Of a DNA stretch of 64,000 nt, positions 45,485 through 55,265 are shown in pieces. The position numbers were made by a program, and so were the translations under genes. The notes under the pieces are model-generated. The model was not told where the DNA came from and made no database searches. It saw nothing but the letters and a program-made list of their open reading frames with translations. Each line of letters starts with the position of its first letter. The first letter of the stretch is position 1. Source of the stretch: Herbaspirillum frisingense GSF30 (GTDB taxonomy: Bacteria > Pseudomonadota > Gammaproteobacteria > Burkholderiales > Burkholderiaceae_D); NCBI RefSeq assembly GCF_000300975.2, contig NZ_AEEC02000021.1, forward strand, positions 25,898 to 89,897. Direction: 5' to 3'.

Positions 45485-45700
45485 ATGAAGATCAACAAAC
45501 TGCTGGCCGCCGTACTCGTCGCCGCCTTCGCCATGCCGGTCATGGCCCAGCCCGCACCGGCAGCGGCTCCCGCAGCCGAAGCGCCGGCCGCCAAGCCTGC
45601 TCACAAGAAGCACAAGAAGCACGCCAAGAAAAAGCAGAAGAAGCACAAGAAGCACGCCAAGAAGGCCGCGCCGGCAGTGCCCATCAACAAGGGCGCCTGA
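45485..45700 (+). CDS. small secreted Lys/His-rich protein
   Basis: 71 residues. Signal peptide MKINKLLAAVLVAAFAMPVMA with probable cleavage after AMA/MAQ, then an Ala/Pro linker and a strongly basic segment of repeated KKH units (KKHKKHAKKKQKKHKKHAKK). AGAGAGGAAAACG gives a ribosome site. No known family; a periplasmic polycation could bind nucleic acid, polyphosphate, envelope anions or metal via His. It is followed by a clear terminator, consistent with a single-gene unit. Confidence 0.75.
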   Translation: MKINKLLAAVLVAAFAMPVMAQPAPAAAPAAEAPAAKPAHKKHKKHAKKKQKKHKKHAKKAAPAVPINKGA

Positions 45701-45820
45701 TTGCGGTTGCCGCCGGCCGGAAGACCTGGCCGGCGACCTGCTTTACCGGAAGGTCAGGCTGACATTGTTAAGGACCGGGGAGCGCAGGGTAGCGCGCAGT
45801 ACCGGGTCAGCCGAACCTGT

Positions 45821-45854
45821 AACCCGTCCGGGGTCATCCCGGCGGGTTTTTTTT
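45821..45854 (+). terminator. rho-independent terminator after the Lys-rich gene
   Basis: A stem AACCCG.CCGGG paired with CCCGG.CGGGTT is followed by a run of T to 45854. It closes the 45485-45700 transcript, 120 bases after its stop. Confidence 0.75.
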
Positions 45855-46056
45855 CGTCCGTCGTTGCGGGCCGTCAGGGCGAGCTGATGGCGCCTGCATG
45901 AGCTTGCACGAGGCTGCCCGAGGGGACCCTTGAAGCCCGCCCATCGGCGCCGGATCACGTATAATCATCGGTTCGCAATCGTTTTTTGCACCGACTATCA
46001 TCGGGCCGAATCTGCCTCTTTCCGGCGGCATCAGGTCCATTTATCCGTCTTCGAAC
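45855..46056 (+). promoter_or_regulatory. alaS upstream region with a TATAAT -10
   Basis: A TATAAT hexamer at 45960-45965 lies 92 bases before the alaS start, with no good -35 at the usual distance. ATCATCGG occurs twice in the leader (about 45965 and 46000). No other gene is seen between the terminator and alaS. Confidence 0.5.
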
Positions 46057-48681
46057 ATGAACTCAGCCGAAATTCGCGACAAGTTTCTGAAATTCTTTGA
46101 ATCCAAAGAACACACCATCGTCCGTTCCTCCAGCCTGGTGCCGGGCAATGACCCGACCCTGCTGTTCACCAATTCGGGCATGGTTCAGTTCAAGGACGTG
46201 TTCCTGGGCACCGACAAGCGCAACTACGTGCGCGCCACCTCCGTGCAGCGCTGCCTGCGCGCCGGCGGCAAGCACAACGACCTGGAAAACGTCGGCTACA
46301 CCGCGCGCCACCATACCTTCTTCGAAATGCTGGGCAACTGGTCCTTCGGCGACTACTTCAAGCGCGAATCGCTGAAGTGGGCCTGGGAACTGCTGACCCA
46401 GGTCTATGGCCTGCCGGCCGACAAGCTCTGGGCCACGGTCTACCAGACCGATGACGAGGCCTACGACATCTGGACCAAGGAAATCGGCCTGCCGCCGGAG
46501 CGCGTGGTGCGCATCGGCGACAACAAGGGTGCGCCCTATGCCTCCGACAACTTCTGGCAGATGGCCGAGACCGGCCCCTGCGGCCCTTGCTCGGAAATCT
46601 TCTACGATCACGGCCCGGACGTCTGGGGCGGCCCCCCGGGTAGCCCGGACGCTGACGGCGACCGCTACATCGAAATCTGGAACAACGTGTTCATGCAGTT
46701 CGACCGCCAGCTCGATGCGGCCACCGGCGAATACACCCTGACCCCGCTGCCGGCGCCCTGCGTCGATACCGGCATGGGCCTGGAGCGCCTGGCGGCCATC
46801 CTGCAACACGTTCACAGCAACTACGAGATCGACCTGTTCCAGGCACTGATCAAGGCCGCGGCCCGCGAAACCGGCATCAGCGACCTGTCCAACGCCTCGC
46901 TGCGCGTGATTGCCGACCACATTCGCGCGACTTCCTTCCTGATCGTCGACGGCGTCATCCCCGGCAATGAAGGTCGCGGCTACGTGCTGCGCCGTATCAT
47001 CCGCCGCGCCCTGCGTCATGGTCACAAGCTGGGCCAGACCAAGCCGTTCTTCCACAAGCTGGTCAAGGACCTGGTGCTGCAGATGGGCGCCGCCTATCCG
47101 GAACTGCCGGAAGCCGCCGAGCGCGTCGAGATGGTCCTGAAGCAGGAAGAAGAACGTTTCGGCGAAACCCTGGAACACGGCATGAAGATCCTGGAAGCCG
47201 CACTGGCTGCCAATACCGGCAAGCTGGACGGCGAGACTGCCTTCACCCTGTACGACACCTACGGTTTCCCGCTGGACCTGACCGCCGACATCTGCCGCGA
47301 GCGCAATGTCGAACTGGATGAGGCCGGCTTCAACGCCGCCATGGAACGCCAGAAGAGCGCCGCCCGCGCCGCCGGCAAGTTCAAGATGGCTGCTGCCATC
47401 GAGTACACCGGCGACAAGACCCGCTTCGTCGGCTACGAATCCCTGGCCCAGCAGGCCAAGGTGGTGGCGCTGTACGTGGCCGGCAGCCCGGTGCAGAAGA
47501 TCGAGGCCGGCCAGGACGCCATCGTGGTGCTCGATACCACCCCGTTCTACGCCGAATCCGGCGGCCAGTCGGGGGATGCCGGTGCGCTGGAAGCGGCCAA
47601 TGCCCTGTTCGCCGTGGCCGATACGCACAAGATCCAGGCCGATGTGTTCGGTCACCATGGTCAACTGATCAAGGGGAGCCTGGCCATCGGCGACGCCGTC
47701 GAGGCCAAGGTCGATGCCGACCAGCGCGCGCGCACCATGCGCAACCACTCGGCCACCCACCTGATGCACAAGGCCCTGCGTGAAGTGCTGGGTTCGCATG
47801 TGTCGCAGAAGGGTTCGCTGGTGGATGCCGACAAGACCCGTTTCGACTTCAGTCACAACGCGCCGATGACCGCCGACGAAATCCGTCGCGTGGAAGACAT
47901 CGTCAACCGCGAAGTGCTGGCCAACGTCGCCACCGGCGCCCAACTGATGGCTTACGACGACGCGATTGCCGCCGGCGCCATGGCGCTGTTCGGTGAAAAG
48001 TATGGCGACCAGGTGCGCGTGCTCTCCATCGGTACTTCCACCGAACTGTGCGGCGGTACCCACGTGACCCGTACCGGTGATATCGGCCTGTTCAAGATCG
48101 TCTCCGAAGGTGGCGTCGCGGCCGGCATCCGCCGGGTTGAAGCGGTCACCGGCGAAGGCGCGCTGGCGCTGGTGCAGTCGCTGTCGGCCCGGGTGGCCGA
48201 GGCCGCTGCCGCCCTGAAGACCCAGCCGGAAGAACTGTTGCCGCGCATCGGCCAGGTGCAGGACCAGGTCAAGGCACTGGAAAAGGAGCTGGCATCGCTG
48301 AAGTCCAAGCTGGCCTCCAGCCAGGGCGACGAACTGGTGAGCCAGGCCGTTGACATCAACGGTATCAAGGTGTTGGCGGCAACGCTGGAAGGCGCCGACG
48401 TGGCGACCCTGCGCGAGACCATGGACAAGTTGAAGGACAAGCTCAAGACCGCCGCCATCGTGCTGGGCAGCGTCAAGGATGGCAAGGTCAGCCTGATCGC
48501 AGGCGTGACGGCCGATGCCACCGCCAAGGTCAAGGCCGGCGAACTGGTCAACTTCGTCGCCCAGCAGGTGGGCGGCAAGGGTGGCGGTCGTCCCGATATG
48601 GCCCAGGCCGGTGGTACCGAGCCGGCGGCCCTCCCGGGCGCCCTGCAGGGCGTGGCGGGCTGGGTCCAGTCCAAACTGTAA
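46057..48681 (+). CDS. alaS: alanyl-tRNA synthetase
   Basis: 874 residues, the full class II enzyme: N-terminal catalytic domain ([37 protein letters not shown]), the editing domain with zinc-type motifs [12 protein letters not shown] and CGGTHV, and the C-terminal DHHA1-like domain ending [16 protein letters not shown]. It charges tRNA-Ala and clears Ser/Gly-tRNA-Ala. A Nudix gene follows 23 bases after the stop. Confidence 0.97.
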   Translation: MNSAEIRDKFLKFFESKEHTIVRSSSLVPGNDPTLLFTNSGMVQFKDVFLGTDKRNYVRATSVQRCLRAGGKHNDLENVGYTARHHTFFEMLGNWSFGDYFKRESLKWAWELLTQVYGLPADKLWATVYQTDDEAYDIWTKEIGLPPERVVRIGDNKGAPYASDNFWQMAETGPCGPCSEIFYDHGPDVWGGPPGSPDADGDRYIEIWNNVFMQFDRQLDAATGEYTLTPLPAPCVDTGMGLERLAAILQHVHSNYEIDLFQALIKAAARETGISDLSNASLRVIADHIRATSFLIVDGVIPGNEGRGYVLRRIIRRALRHGHKLGQTKPFFHKLVKDLVLQMGAAYPELPEAAERVEMVLKQEEERFGETLEHGMKILEAALAANTGKLDGETAFTLYDTYGFPLDLTADICRERNVELDEAGFNAAMERQKSAARAAGKFKMAAAIEYTGDKTRFVGYESLAQQAKVVALYVAGSPVQKIEAGQDAIVVLDTTPFYAESGGQSGDAGALEAANALFAVADTHKIQADVFGHHGQLIKGSLAIGDAVEAKVDADQRARTMRNHSATHLMHKALREVLGSHVSQKGSLVDADKTRFDFSHNAPMTADEIRRVEDIVNREVLANVATGAQLMAYDDAIAAGAMALFGEKYGDQVRVLSIGTSTELCGGTHVTRTGDIGLFKIVSEGGVAAGIRRVEAVTGEGALALVQSLSARVAEAAAALKTQPEELLPRIGQVQDQVKALEKELASLKSKLASSQGDELVSQAVDINGIKVLAATLEGADVATLRETMDKLKDKLKTAAIVLGSVKDGKVSLIAGVTADATAKVKAGELVNFVAQQVGGKGGGRPDMAQAGGTEPAALPGALQGVAGWVQSKL

Positions 48682-48704
48682 GCCGACACCGGCGCGGAGC
48701 ACTC

Positions 48705-49259
48705 ATGAGCGATTTCAAGTTCTGCCCGGTCTGCGCAGCATCGCTGGTGCTGCGCGCCGATGAAGGCGAAGCGGGCAAGGTCCGCCTGGCCTGTCCTGAA
48801 GGCCATTGGACGCATTGGGACAACCCGCTGCCGGTGCTGGCCGCGCTGGTCGAAATCGACGGCAAGATGTTGACGGCACGCAATGCCGCCTGGGCTGAGG
48901 GGCGCTTTGCCCTCATCACCGGTTTCATGGAACGCGACGAGACGCCCGAGCAGGGCATTGCCCGCGAACTGAAGGAAGAGACCGATCTGGACGCCCAGTA
49001 CATCGAGCTGATCGGTGTCTATGAATTCATGCGCAAGAACGAGCTGATCATCGCCTACTACGTCAAGGCCAGCGGGGTCATCAAGCTCTCGCCGGAGCTG
49101 GTGGAGTATCGCCTGTCGGATCCGGCCGACCTGCGACCCTGGCCGGCCGGAACCGGCCATGCCGTGGCCGACTGGATGCGTCAGCGCGATCTACCGGTGC
49201 AGTATGTAGAGTTTGCCGGTTCCGCTACGCCCATCGAGGCGCCGGTGGTGCTGAAGTAA
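48705..49259 (+). CDS. Nudix hydrolase with N-terminal zinc ribbon
   Basis: 184 residues. A zinc-ribbon segment (FCPVCAASL ... LACPEGHWTHWDNP) is followed by the Nudix box GFMERDETPEQGIARELKEETDL. The ribbon plus box arrangement occurs in NADH pyrophosphatase-like and related enzymes. Substrate not determined. It is probably co-transcribed with alaS. Confidence 0.9.
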   Translation: MSDFKFCPVCAASLVLRADEGEAGKVRLACPEGHWTHWDNPLPVLAALVEIDGKMLTARNAAWAEGRFALITGFMERDETPEQGIARELKEETDLDAQYIELIGVYEFMRKNELIIAYYVKASGVIKLSPELVEYRLSDPADLRPWPAGTGHAVADWMRQRDLPVQYVEFAGSATPIEAPVVLK

Positions 49260-49417
49260 TCAAGGCGACAACAAAGCGGTGCCGACGCCCGTTGCTGCAA
49301 AAAGCTTGCTTCTGCACAAGCTTAGTGCGGCGAAAACAACAGAACTTGTGCAATGCATCAAGTCGGCGCATTTTGCAGTAAAATCGTTTTCGTCGTGATC
49401 CATTTTGAGTCGAAGTA

Positions 49418-49654
49418 ATGACCATTCAATTTCACCGGGAACTTGATGCGCGCGGTCTTAACTGCCCGCTGCCCATCCTCAAGACCAAGAAAGCCCTGGC
49501 CGATATGGCCAGTGGACAGGTGCTCAGGGTGACCGCCACCGATACCGGTTCGGTGCGCGATTTCCAGGCTTTTGCCAAGCAGACCGGCAACGATCTGCTG
49601 GAGCAATCGCAGAATGATGAACATGAGTTCATCTTCTTCATGAAGCGCAAGTAG
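49418..49654 (+). CDS. TusA-family sulfur carrier protein
   Basis: 78 residues. The SirA/TusA signature RELDARGLNCPLPILKTKKAL holds the Cys that carries the persulfide (CPxP motif). TusA-type proteins relay sulfur for tRNA thiolation or other cofactors. It has a weak ribosome site, and the 158 bases before it hold a palindromic AAGCTTGCTTCTGCACAAGCTT stretch of no clear role. A strong terminator follows. Confidence 0.88.
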   Translation: MTIQFHRELDARGLNCPLPILKTKKALADMASGQVLRVTATDTGSVRDFQAFAKQTGNDLLEQSQNDEHEFIFFMKRK

Positions 49655-49691
49655 ATTTCTGCCATGCCAGCGATGGCTGGCAGCATGAAAA

Positions 49692-49722
49692 AACCCGCAA
49701 CTCTCCGAGCTGCGGGTTTTTT
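49692..49722. terminator. bidirectional rho-independent terminator
   Basis: AACCCGCA at 49692-49699 pairs with TGCGGGTT at 49711-49718; an A run precedes the stem and a T run follows it. It lies between the convergent TusA-like and glutamate-synthase-like genes and can end both transcripts. Confidence 0.85.
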
Positions 49723-49762
49723 GTTGTCCGTCGCCAGGCGGTCGAGCAGCCGCCCGGGCGTT

Positions 49763-51358
49763 TCAGAATTCCGGGTGGAAACTTTCGGCGCGAGCAATGG
49801 GCCAGAACTTCTCATAGACCCGGTAGCGGTAATTGCCATCGACCAGGTCGTTGGGCTGCAGGTACTTGAGCACGTTGGACATCAGCTGGATCTCGTGATC
49901 GTTGATGCGCCGCACGATGTGATGCGGACGCAAGGCCGAGGTGTGCGGCAGCCCGGCGGCCTGCACCAGTTCCTGCAGCGCGTGCAGGGTGCTCTGGTGG
50001 AAGCGATGCACGCGCTCGGCCTTGTCCGGCACGACCAGGGCGCGGGCGCGATTTGCGTTCTGGGTCGCCACGCCGGTGGGGCAGCGGTCGGTATGGCAGC
50101 TCTGCGACTGGATGCAGCCCAGGGCGAACATGAAGCCACGCGCCGAATTGCACCAGTCCGCTCCCAGCGCCAGCGTGCGCGCCACGTCGAAGGCGGTGAC
50201 GATCTTGCCACTGGCGCCGATCTTCACCTTGTCGCGCAAGCCGATGCCCACCAGAGTGTTGTGCACCATGACCAGCCCTTCCTGCAGCGGCATGCCGACG
50301 TGGTCCACGAATTCCAGGGGCGCGGCGCCGGTGCCGCCTTCGGAGCCGTCCACGGTAATGAAGTCAGGCACGATGCCGGTCTTGAGCATGGCCTTGGCGA
50401 TGCCGAAGAATTCCCAGGGATGGCCCACGCATAACTTGATGCCGACCGGCTTGCCGCCGGACAGGCCGCGCAGCTTCTCGATGAATTCCAGCAGCCCGAT
50501 GGGGTTGGAGAAGGAAGAATGCACCGCCGGCGAAATGCAGTCCACGCCCATGGGAATGCCACGGGTGGCGGCGATTTCCGGGGTGATCTTGGCCGCCGGC
50601 AACACGCCGCCGTGGCCGGGTTTGGCGCCTTGCGACAGCTTCACCTCGATCATCTTGATCTGCGGTGACTGCGCCTGGGCCGTGAATTTTTCTTCATTGA
50701 AGCTGCCATCGGCATTACGGCAGCCGAAATAGCCGGAGGCGATCTGCCAGACCAGGTCGCCGCCGAATTCACGGTGGTACTCGGAGACCGAGCCTTCGCC
50801 GGTGTCATGGGCGAAATTACCTTTCTTGGCACCCTGGTTCAGTGCCCGGATGGCATTGGCCGAGAGCGAGCCGAAACTCATTGCCGAGACATTGAAGACC
50901 GACATCGAATAGGGCTGGGCACGATCAGCGCCGACCGTCACGCGGAAGTCGTGGCTGGCGATCTTGGTCGGGGACAGCGAATGGCCGATCCATTCATGGC
51001 CGGCCTGCTGCATGTCCAGTTCGGTACCGAAGGGGCGGCTGTCGACCTCGGCCTTGGCACGCTGGTAGACGATGCTGCGCTTCTTGCGCGAGAACGGCCG
51101 GCCGTCCATTTCATCTTCGAAGAAATACTGGCGCAGCTCCGGACGGATCGATTCGAACATGAAGCGGAAATGGCCGATCAGCGGATAGTTGCGCAGCACG
51201 GCGTGGCGCCGTTGTACCAGGTCATGGATGCCCAGCACGCTCAAGGCCAGCGGAATCAGGACCCAGGCCCAGTTCAGGGCATGGGTGGAGGCCAGAGCCA
51301 GCAGCACGACGGTTAGTACGAGCACCGCCCAGAAAACCAGATACCGATTTGCCCACAT
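49763..51358 (-). CDS. FMN-binding glutamate synthase family protein, membrane-anchored
   Basis: 531 residues. Two N-terminal membrane segments (about 5-45) precede a GltB-like FMN domain: FNVSAMSFGSLSANAIRALN, EGSVSEYHREFGGDLVWQI, IKLSQGAKPGHGG-like, TVDGSEGGTGAAPLEF, and CIQSQSCHTDRCPTGVATQ with the three Cys of a [3Fe-4S] cluster. It lacks the glutaminase domain of true GltB. Such stand-alone proteins are common but their reaction is uncertain. A TetR-like operator palindrome sits 34 bases upstream of its start. Confidence 0.88.
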   Translation of the reverse strand: MWANRYLVFWAVLVLTVVLLALASTHALNWAWVLIPLALSVLGIHDLVQRRHAVLRNYPLIGHFRFMFESIRPELRQYFFEDEMDGRPFSRKKRSIVYQRAKAEVDSRPFGTELDMQQAGHEWIGHSLSPTKIASHDFRVTVGADRAQPYSMSVFNVSAMSFGSLSANAIRALNQGAKKGNFAHDTGEGSVSEYHREFGGDLVWQIASGYFGCRNADGSFNEEKFTAQAQSPQIKMIEVKLSQGAKPGHGGVLPAAKITPEIAATRGIPMGVDCISPAVHSSFSNPIGLLEFIEKLRGLSGGKPVGIKLCVGHPWEFFGIAKAMLKTGIVPDFITVDGSEGGTGAAPLEFVDHVGMPLQEGLVMVHNTLVGIGLRDKVKIGASGKIVTAFDVARTLALGADWCNSARGFMFALGCIQSQSCHTDRCPTGVATQNANRARALVVPDKAERVHRFHQSTLHALQELVQAAGLPHTSALRPHHIVRRINDHEIQLMSNVLKYLQPNDLVDGNYRYRVYEKFWPIARAESFHPEF

Positions 51359-51391
51359 GGAAAAGTCCGTTTGTTGTCATTGTTGAACCGG

Positions 51392-51411
51392 TACCGACCA
51401 GTTGGTCAGTA
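51392..51411. promoter_or_regulatory. TetR-type operator palindrome upstream of the glutamate-synthase-like gene
   Basis: TACCGACCA and TGGTCAGTA flank a GT centre: a 9-2-9 inverted repeat with one mismatch. Its size and GACCAnnTGGTC core match TetR-family operators. No TetR gene is in the window, so the regulator would act from elsewhere. The rest of the 302-base gap 51359-51660 holds no other supported feature. Confidence 0.55.
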
Positions 51412-51660
51412 GGCGGGGTTAGCAGGATTCTAACGCCCTGGGGCCAGCCGCGTGCGGGACGAACTGAGGGGTGTTTCCCGTCGATTTAGCGGTAAGGGCC
51501 GTCGCTGACGGCACGCGGGCCCGTTACGCTGGCAGTGGGCATCCTTATTGCTTTGCCGAATCATCACGCTGGCCGCCTTGGGGATTCGGCAGCCCGGCGT
51601 CCTCCATCTCCACAACCACACCAGCTCCTGCTCAGCAGAGGCGAGAGACACGATGTCGTT

Positions 51661-53826
51661 ATGAAAACAGTTGCTTCACGCGCCCTGTGCCGCCATGAGC
51701 CAGGCCGGGACCAGGCCGTCGTGGCCATGGCGCGCCCGCCGCGCCTGCTGGAAACCTTGCTGGCCAACCTCGATGGCATGGTCTACCGTTGCCGCGACGA
51801 CGCCTACTGGACCCTGGAATTCGTCAGCGACGGTTGCCAGGCGCTGACCGGCTACGCCCCGGGTGACCTGTTGCTCAACAGCCGCTTGTCCTTCCTGGAG
51901 CTGACCCACCCGGATGACCGCGACATGGTGCGCGCGCATATCGAGACATGCCTGCGCGAGCGCCGTCGCATCGATATCGAATATCGCATCGTGCATGCCG
52001 ACGGCAGCCTGCGCTGGGTGTGGGAGCGGGGCGTGGGTCTGTACAACGCGGCCGGCAAGGTGGAGGCCCTGGAAGGCTTCCTGCAGGACGTGACAGAACG
52101 CAAGGAGGCCGCCCAGGCGCTGCAGGAAGCCGAGCGACGCTATCGCAGCATCTTCGAGAATGCCATCGAGGGGGTGTTCCAGACCACGCCCGACGGCACC
52201 TACATCGCCGTGAATCCTGCCCTGGCGCGCATCTACGGCTATCACTCGCCGGAAGACCTGATCGTGGGCCTGCGCGACATCAGTCACCAGCTCTACGTGG
52301 AACCGGAGCGGCGGACCGAATTCATGCGCCTGATGGAACAGCATGGCTCGGTGTCCAATTTCGAGTCGCGGGTGTACCGGCGCGATGGCGACATCATCTG
52401 GATTTCCGAGAATGCGCGCGCGGTCTACGACGACGCCGACAAGCTGATCTGCTACGAGGGCACGGTGGAAGCGATCACCGAGCGCAAGCTGTACGAAGCC
52501 GAGATGCGTCACCAGGCCACCCACGATGCCCTGACCGGCTTGCCCAACCGCAACATGCTGCACGAACACCTGCAGCGCGCCATTCAGGTGGCGCGCCAGA
52601 AGGGTGGCCTGACGGCGGTGGTGTTCGTGGACCTGGACCAGTTCAAGTTCATCAATGACAGCCTGGGCCACCAGGTCGGCGACGAATTGCTCAAGACCGT
52701 GGCACAGCGCCTGCAAGCCTGCCTGCGCGATACCGATATGGTGGCGCGCCAGGGCGGCGACGAATTCGTGCTGGTGCTGCAGAACCAGACCGGCGGCGAG
52801 CAGGGCATTGCCGAAGTCATGCAACGTATCCTGGCGGCCGTGGCGCGCCCCTGGCAGGCCGGAGACCGTGAATTTCAGGTCACCGCCAGCATCGGCGTGA
52901 GCCGCTATCCGGCCGATGGCAAGGATGTGGAAACCCTCCTGAAGCAGGCCGACTCGGCCATGTACCGGGCCAAGGAGCAGGGGCGCAACAACTTCCAGTT
53001 CTTCGCCCCATGGATGGATACCCAGGTCAGCAACCGCCTGGAAATGCTGATCAACCTGCGTCGGGCGCTGGATCAGGAGGAGTTCAAGCTGTACTACCAG
53101 CCCAAGCTCAGCTTGAAGGACGGCAGTGTCATCGGTGCCGAGGCGCTGATCCGCTGGCAGTCGCCCGAGCAGGGCATGGTGCCGCCGGACCGCTTCATTC
53201 CCTTCGCCGAGGATGCCGGCCTGATCGTGCCCATCGGCGAATGGGTGTTGCGCACCGCCTGTCACCAGAACAAGTGCTGGCAACAGGCCGGTTTGCCGAC
53301 CATTCCGGTGGCGGTGAACCTGTCGCCGCGGCAGCTGAACCAGAGCCTGCCGGATTTCGTCAGCGATGTGCTGGCCCAGAGCGGGCTGGCGCCATCCTGC
53401 CTGGAGCTGGAAATCACCGAGAACGTGGTCATGAAGGATGCCGAAAAAAGCGTGGCGACCCTGCATGCCCTGAAGCGCCTGGGCTTGCAGATCTCGGTGG
53501 ATGACTTTGGCACGGGGTATTCCAGCCTCTCGTATCTGCGGCGCTTCCCGGTGGATGCGCTGAAGATCGACAAGTCCTTCGTACGCGATATCGCCCGCGA
53601 TGCCGACAGTGCGGCCATCGTCAAGGCGGTCATCTCCCTGGCCCATATCCTGAACCTGCGCGTCATCGCGGAAGGCGTGGAGGATGAGGAGCAGCATGCT
53701 TTCCTGAAGGAAAATGCCTGTGATGAGGTGCAGGGTTATTACTTTGGAAAGCCGATGGCGGTGGCCGATTTCACCGAATGGCTGACCCGGCGTGCGGGAA
53801 GCGACCTGCCGGCGCCAGGTAAATAA
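51661..53826 (+). CDS. PAS-PAS-GGDEF-EAL cyclic-di-GMP signalling protein
   Basis: 721 residues from the ATG at 51661; 42 upstream codons are low-complexity and rejected. No transmembrane segment. Two PAS domains (about 20-150 with PAC end LEGFLQDVTERK, and 155-280 with GTVEAITERK), then GGDEF (GGDEF at 365-369, preceded by the RDTD inhibitory site), then EAL (EAL at 494-496; DDFGTGYSSLSYL; EGVEDEEQ). Both catalytic motifs are intact, so it may make and break c-di-GMP under PAS control. Flagellar or biofilm targets cannot be named. Confidence 0.94.
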   Translation: MKTVASRALCRHEPGRDQAVVAMARPPRLLETLLANLDGMVYRCRDDAYWTLEFVSDGCQALTGYAPGDLLLNSRLSFLELTHPDDRDMVRAHIETCLRERRRIDIEYRIVHADGSLRWVWERGVGLYNAAGKVEALEGFLQDVTERKEAAQALQEAERRYRSIFENAIEGVFQTTPDGTYIAVNPALARIYGYHSPEDLIVGLRDISHQLYVEPERRTEFMRLMEQHGSVSNFESRVYRRDGDIIWISENARAVYDDADKLICYEGTVEAITERKLYEAEMRHQATHDALTGLPNRNMLHEHLQRAIQVARQKGGLTAVVFVDLDQFKFINDSLGHQVGDELLKTVAQRLQACLRDTDMVARQGGDEFVLVLQNQTGGEQGIAEVMQRILAAVARPWQAGDREFQVTASIGVSRYPADGKDVETLLKQADSAMYRAKEQGRNNFQFFAPWMDTQVSNRLEMLINLRRALDQEEFKLYYQPKLSLKDGSVIGAEALIRWQSPEQGMVPPDRFIPFAEDAGLIVPIGEWVLRTACHQNKCWQQAGLPTIPVAVNLSPRQLNQSLPDFVSDVLAQSGLAPSCLELEITENVVMKDAEKSVATLHALKRLGLQISVDDFGTGYSSLSYLRRFPVDALKIDKSFVRDIARDADSAAIVKAVISLAHILNLRVIAEGVEDEEQHAFLKENACDEVQGYYFGKPMAVADFTEWLTRRAGSDLPAPGK

Positions 53827-54224
53827 TCGTGCTCGGGGTGCAACAGGCTCCATCCGCGGAAATCTTTGTGCTACACTCCGCGCAGAACTTTTTAATGCCT
53901 TGCGCCCGACCGCCGCAGCCTGTGCGGACAACAAAGTCTCCATGACGCAAGGCCGGTAGTTGAAAAGGTGCCAGTCGGCCGTCCGCAACCCCGCGACATG
54001 ACGGCTTTGCGAAAGCGCGATACCTCCGCGACGCCGATTTGCCCGGGTCTTAGATTCCAGCTCATTCAATCTCCAAACACCGGAAGGTAGCGCCGCCGCA
54101 TCCAGCACAGCGCAAGGCTTGCCGTATCTGGCCTGATCGCGGGCCTGGCTTGTTGCAGCCCTGCGGGACGGAGATCAGCTGCAAGCCGAACTTTTGTTAA
54201 CAACAAGACGCACAAGAGTGGTAC
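53827..54224. other. intergenic region upstream of scpB
   Basis: 398 bases with no supported gene. A TACACT hexamer at 53873-53878 could be a -10 but has no matching -35. The region is G+C-rich with many short inverted repeats. I checked for tRNA and common riboswitch motifs and saw none. Confidence 0.5.
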
Positions 54225-55265
54225 ATGAATATTGCTGAGGCCAAGAAAGTCCTCGAAACCGCATTGCTTTGCACGCATGAGCCGCTGTCGATCAATGACC
54301 TGAAGAAGCTGTACGTCGATCCCGAGAGCGACGAGAGCAGCGACGTCAATGCCGAGATGATCCGGCAGATGCTCGACGAGCTGCGTACCGAGTGGGCCGA
54401 CAAGGGCGTGGAGGTGGTCAGCCTATCCACCGGCTGGCGCTTCCAGAGCCGCAAGGAAATGAAGGTCTATCTGGAGCGCCTCAATCCGGAGAAGCCGCCC
54501 AAGTACACCCGCGCCACCCTGGAAACGCTGGCCATCGTCGCCTACCGCCAGCCGGTCACCCGCGGCGATATCGAAGAGATTCGCGGCGTGGCCGTCAATA
54601 CCCAGACCATCCGCATGCTGGAAGATCGGGGCTGGATCGAGTCCATCGGCCATCGCGATGTGCCGGGACGACCGGCCTTGTTCGCGACGACGCGCAAGTT
54701 CCTGGATGACCTTGGTCTGAGCTCGCTGGAGGAATTGCCGCCGCTGCAGCAGGTCAGCGGCGAAGCGGCTGCCCAGGGCGCGCTGCTGGAATTGCAGGCC
54801 CTTGAGGGCGGCGTGGCTGCCCTGGCGGCAGAAGAGCCGGACGAGGAGCTTGCAGACGCTACACCGGAACTGCCGGAAGCTGCCGATGAGGCAGGCGCTG
54901 TAAAGCCTGCAGAGGCTGCAGAAGCCGAAGAAGCCGTCGAGATCGCCGAAGCAGTGGATGGTATCGACAGTTCGCCTGACGCCGATGACACCGAAGCGTT
55001 GGTCGGACAGGCCGAAGCCGATGCTTCCGCAGATCACATGGATATTGCAGCCGCCGCCGGGGAAGAGCGCGCTGCGGGTAATCAGGACGACGCTTCCCCG
55101 GAAGCACCAGAACCTTTTGAGCAAGACGTTGCCGTAACTGGCACAGACGCCATCGAGGCCGCCGGCGAAGCGGCAGGCGAGCATAACGACACCACCGAGC
55201 GGGCCGATCAGCGGGAAGATGACGCGCGTCCGCCACATCCAGATTCGAAGAATGAAGCCAACTAG
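54225..55265 (+). CDS. scpB: segregation and condensation protein B with acidic tail
   Basis: 346 residues. The first 185 are the normal ScpB: two winged helices with [20 protein letters not shown] and [35 protein letters not shown]...[11 protein letters not shown]...GRPALFATT. The last 160 are a low-complexity Glu/Ala/Asp tail. ScpB with ScpA and Smc forms the condensin of the chromosome; scpA is not in the window. The gene overlaps rluB by 14 bases. Confidence 0.92.
   Translation: MNIAEAKKVLETALLCTHEPLSINDLKKLYVDPESDESSDVNAEMIRQMLDELRTEWADKGVEVVSLSTGWRFQSRKEMKVYLERLNPEKPPKYTRATLETLAIVAYRQPVTRGDIEEIRGVAVNTQTIRMLEDRGWIESIGHRDVPGRPALFATTRKFLDDLGLSSLEELPPLQQVSGEAAAQGALLELQALEGGVAALAAEEPDEELADATPELPEAADEAGAVKPAEAAEAEEAVEIAEAVDGIDSSPDADDTEALVGQAEADASADHMDIAAAAGEERAAGNQDDASPEAPEPFEQDVAVTGTDAIEAAGEAAGEHNDTTERADQREDDARPPHPDSKNEAN

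Noticed and set aside
46063..48702. 879-codon minus-strand open frame
   Set aside because: Antisense of alaS with no supporting signal.
51676..54108. 810-codon minus-strand open frame
   Set aside because: Antisense of the PAS-GGDEF-EAL gene; no domain, shadow composition.
53827..54224. Possible riboswitch or tRNA upstream of scpB
   Set aside because: No conserved riboswitch core or tRNA cloverleaf could be assembled by eye.
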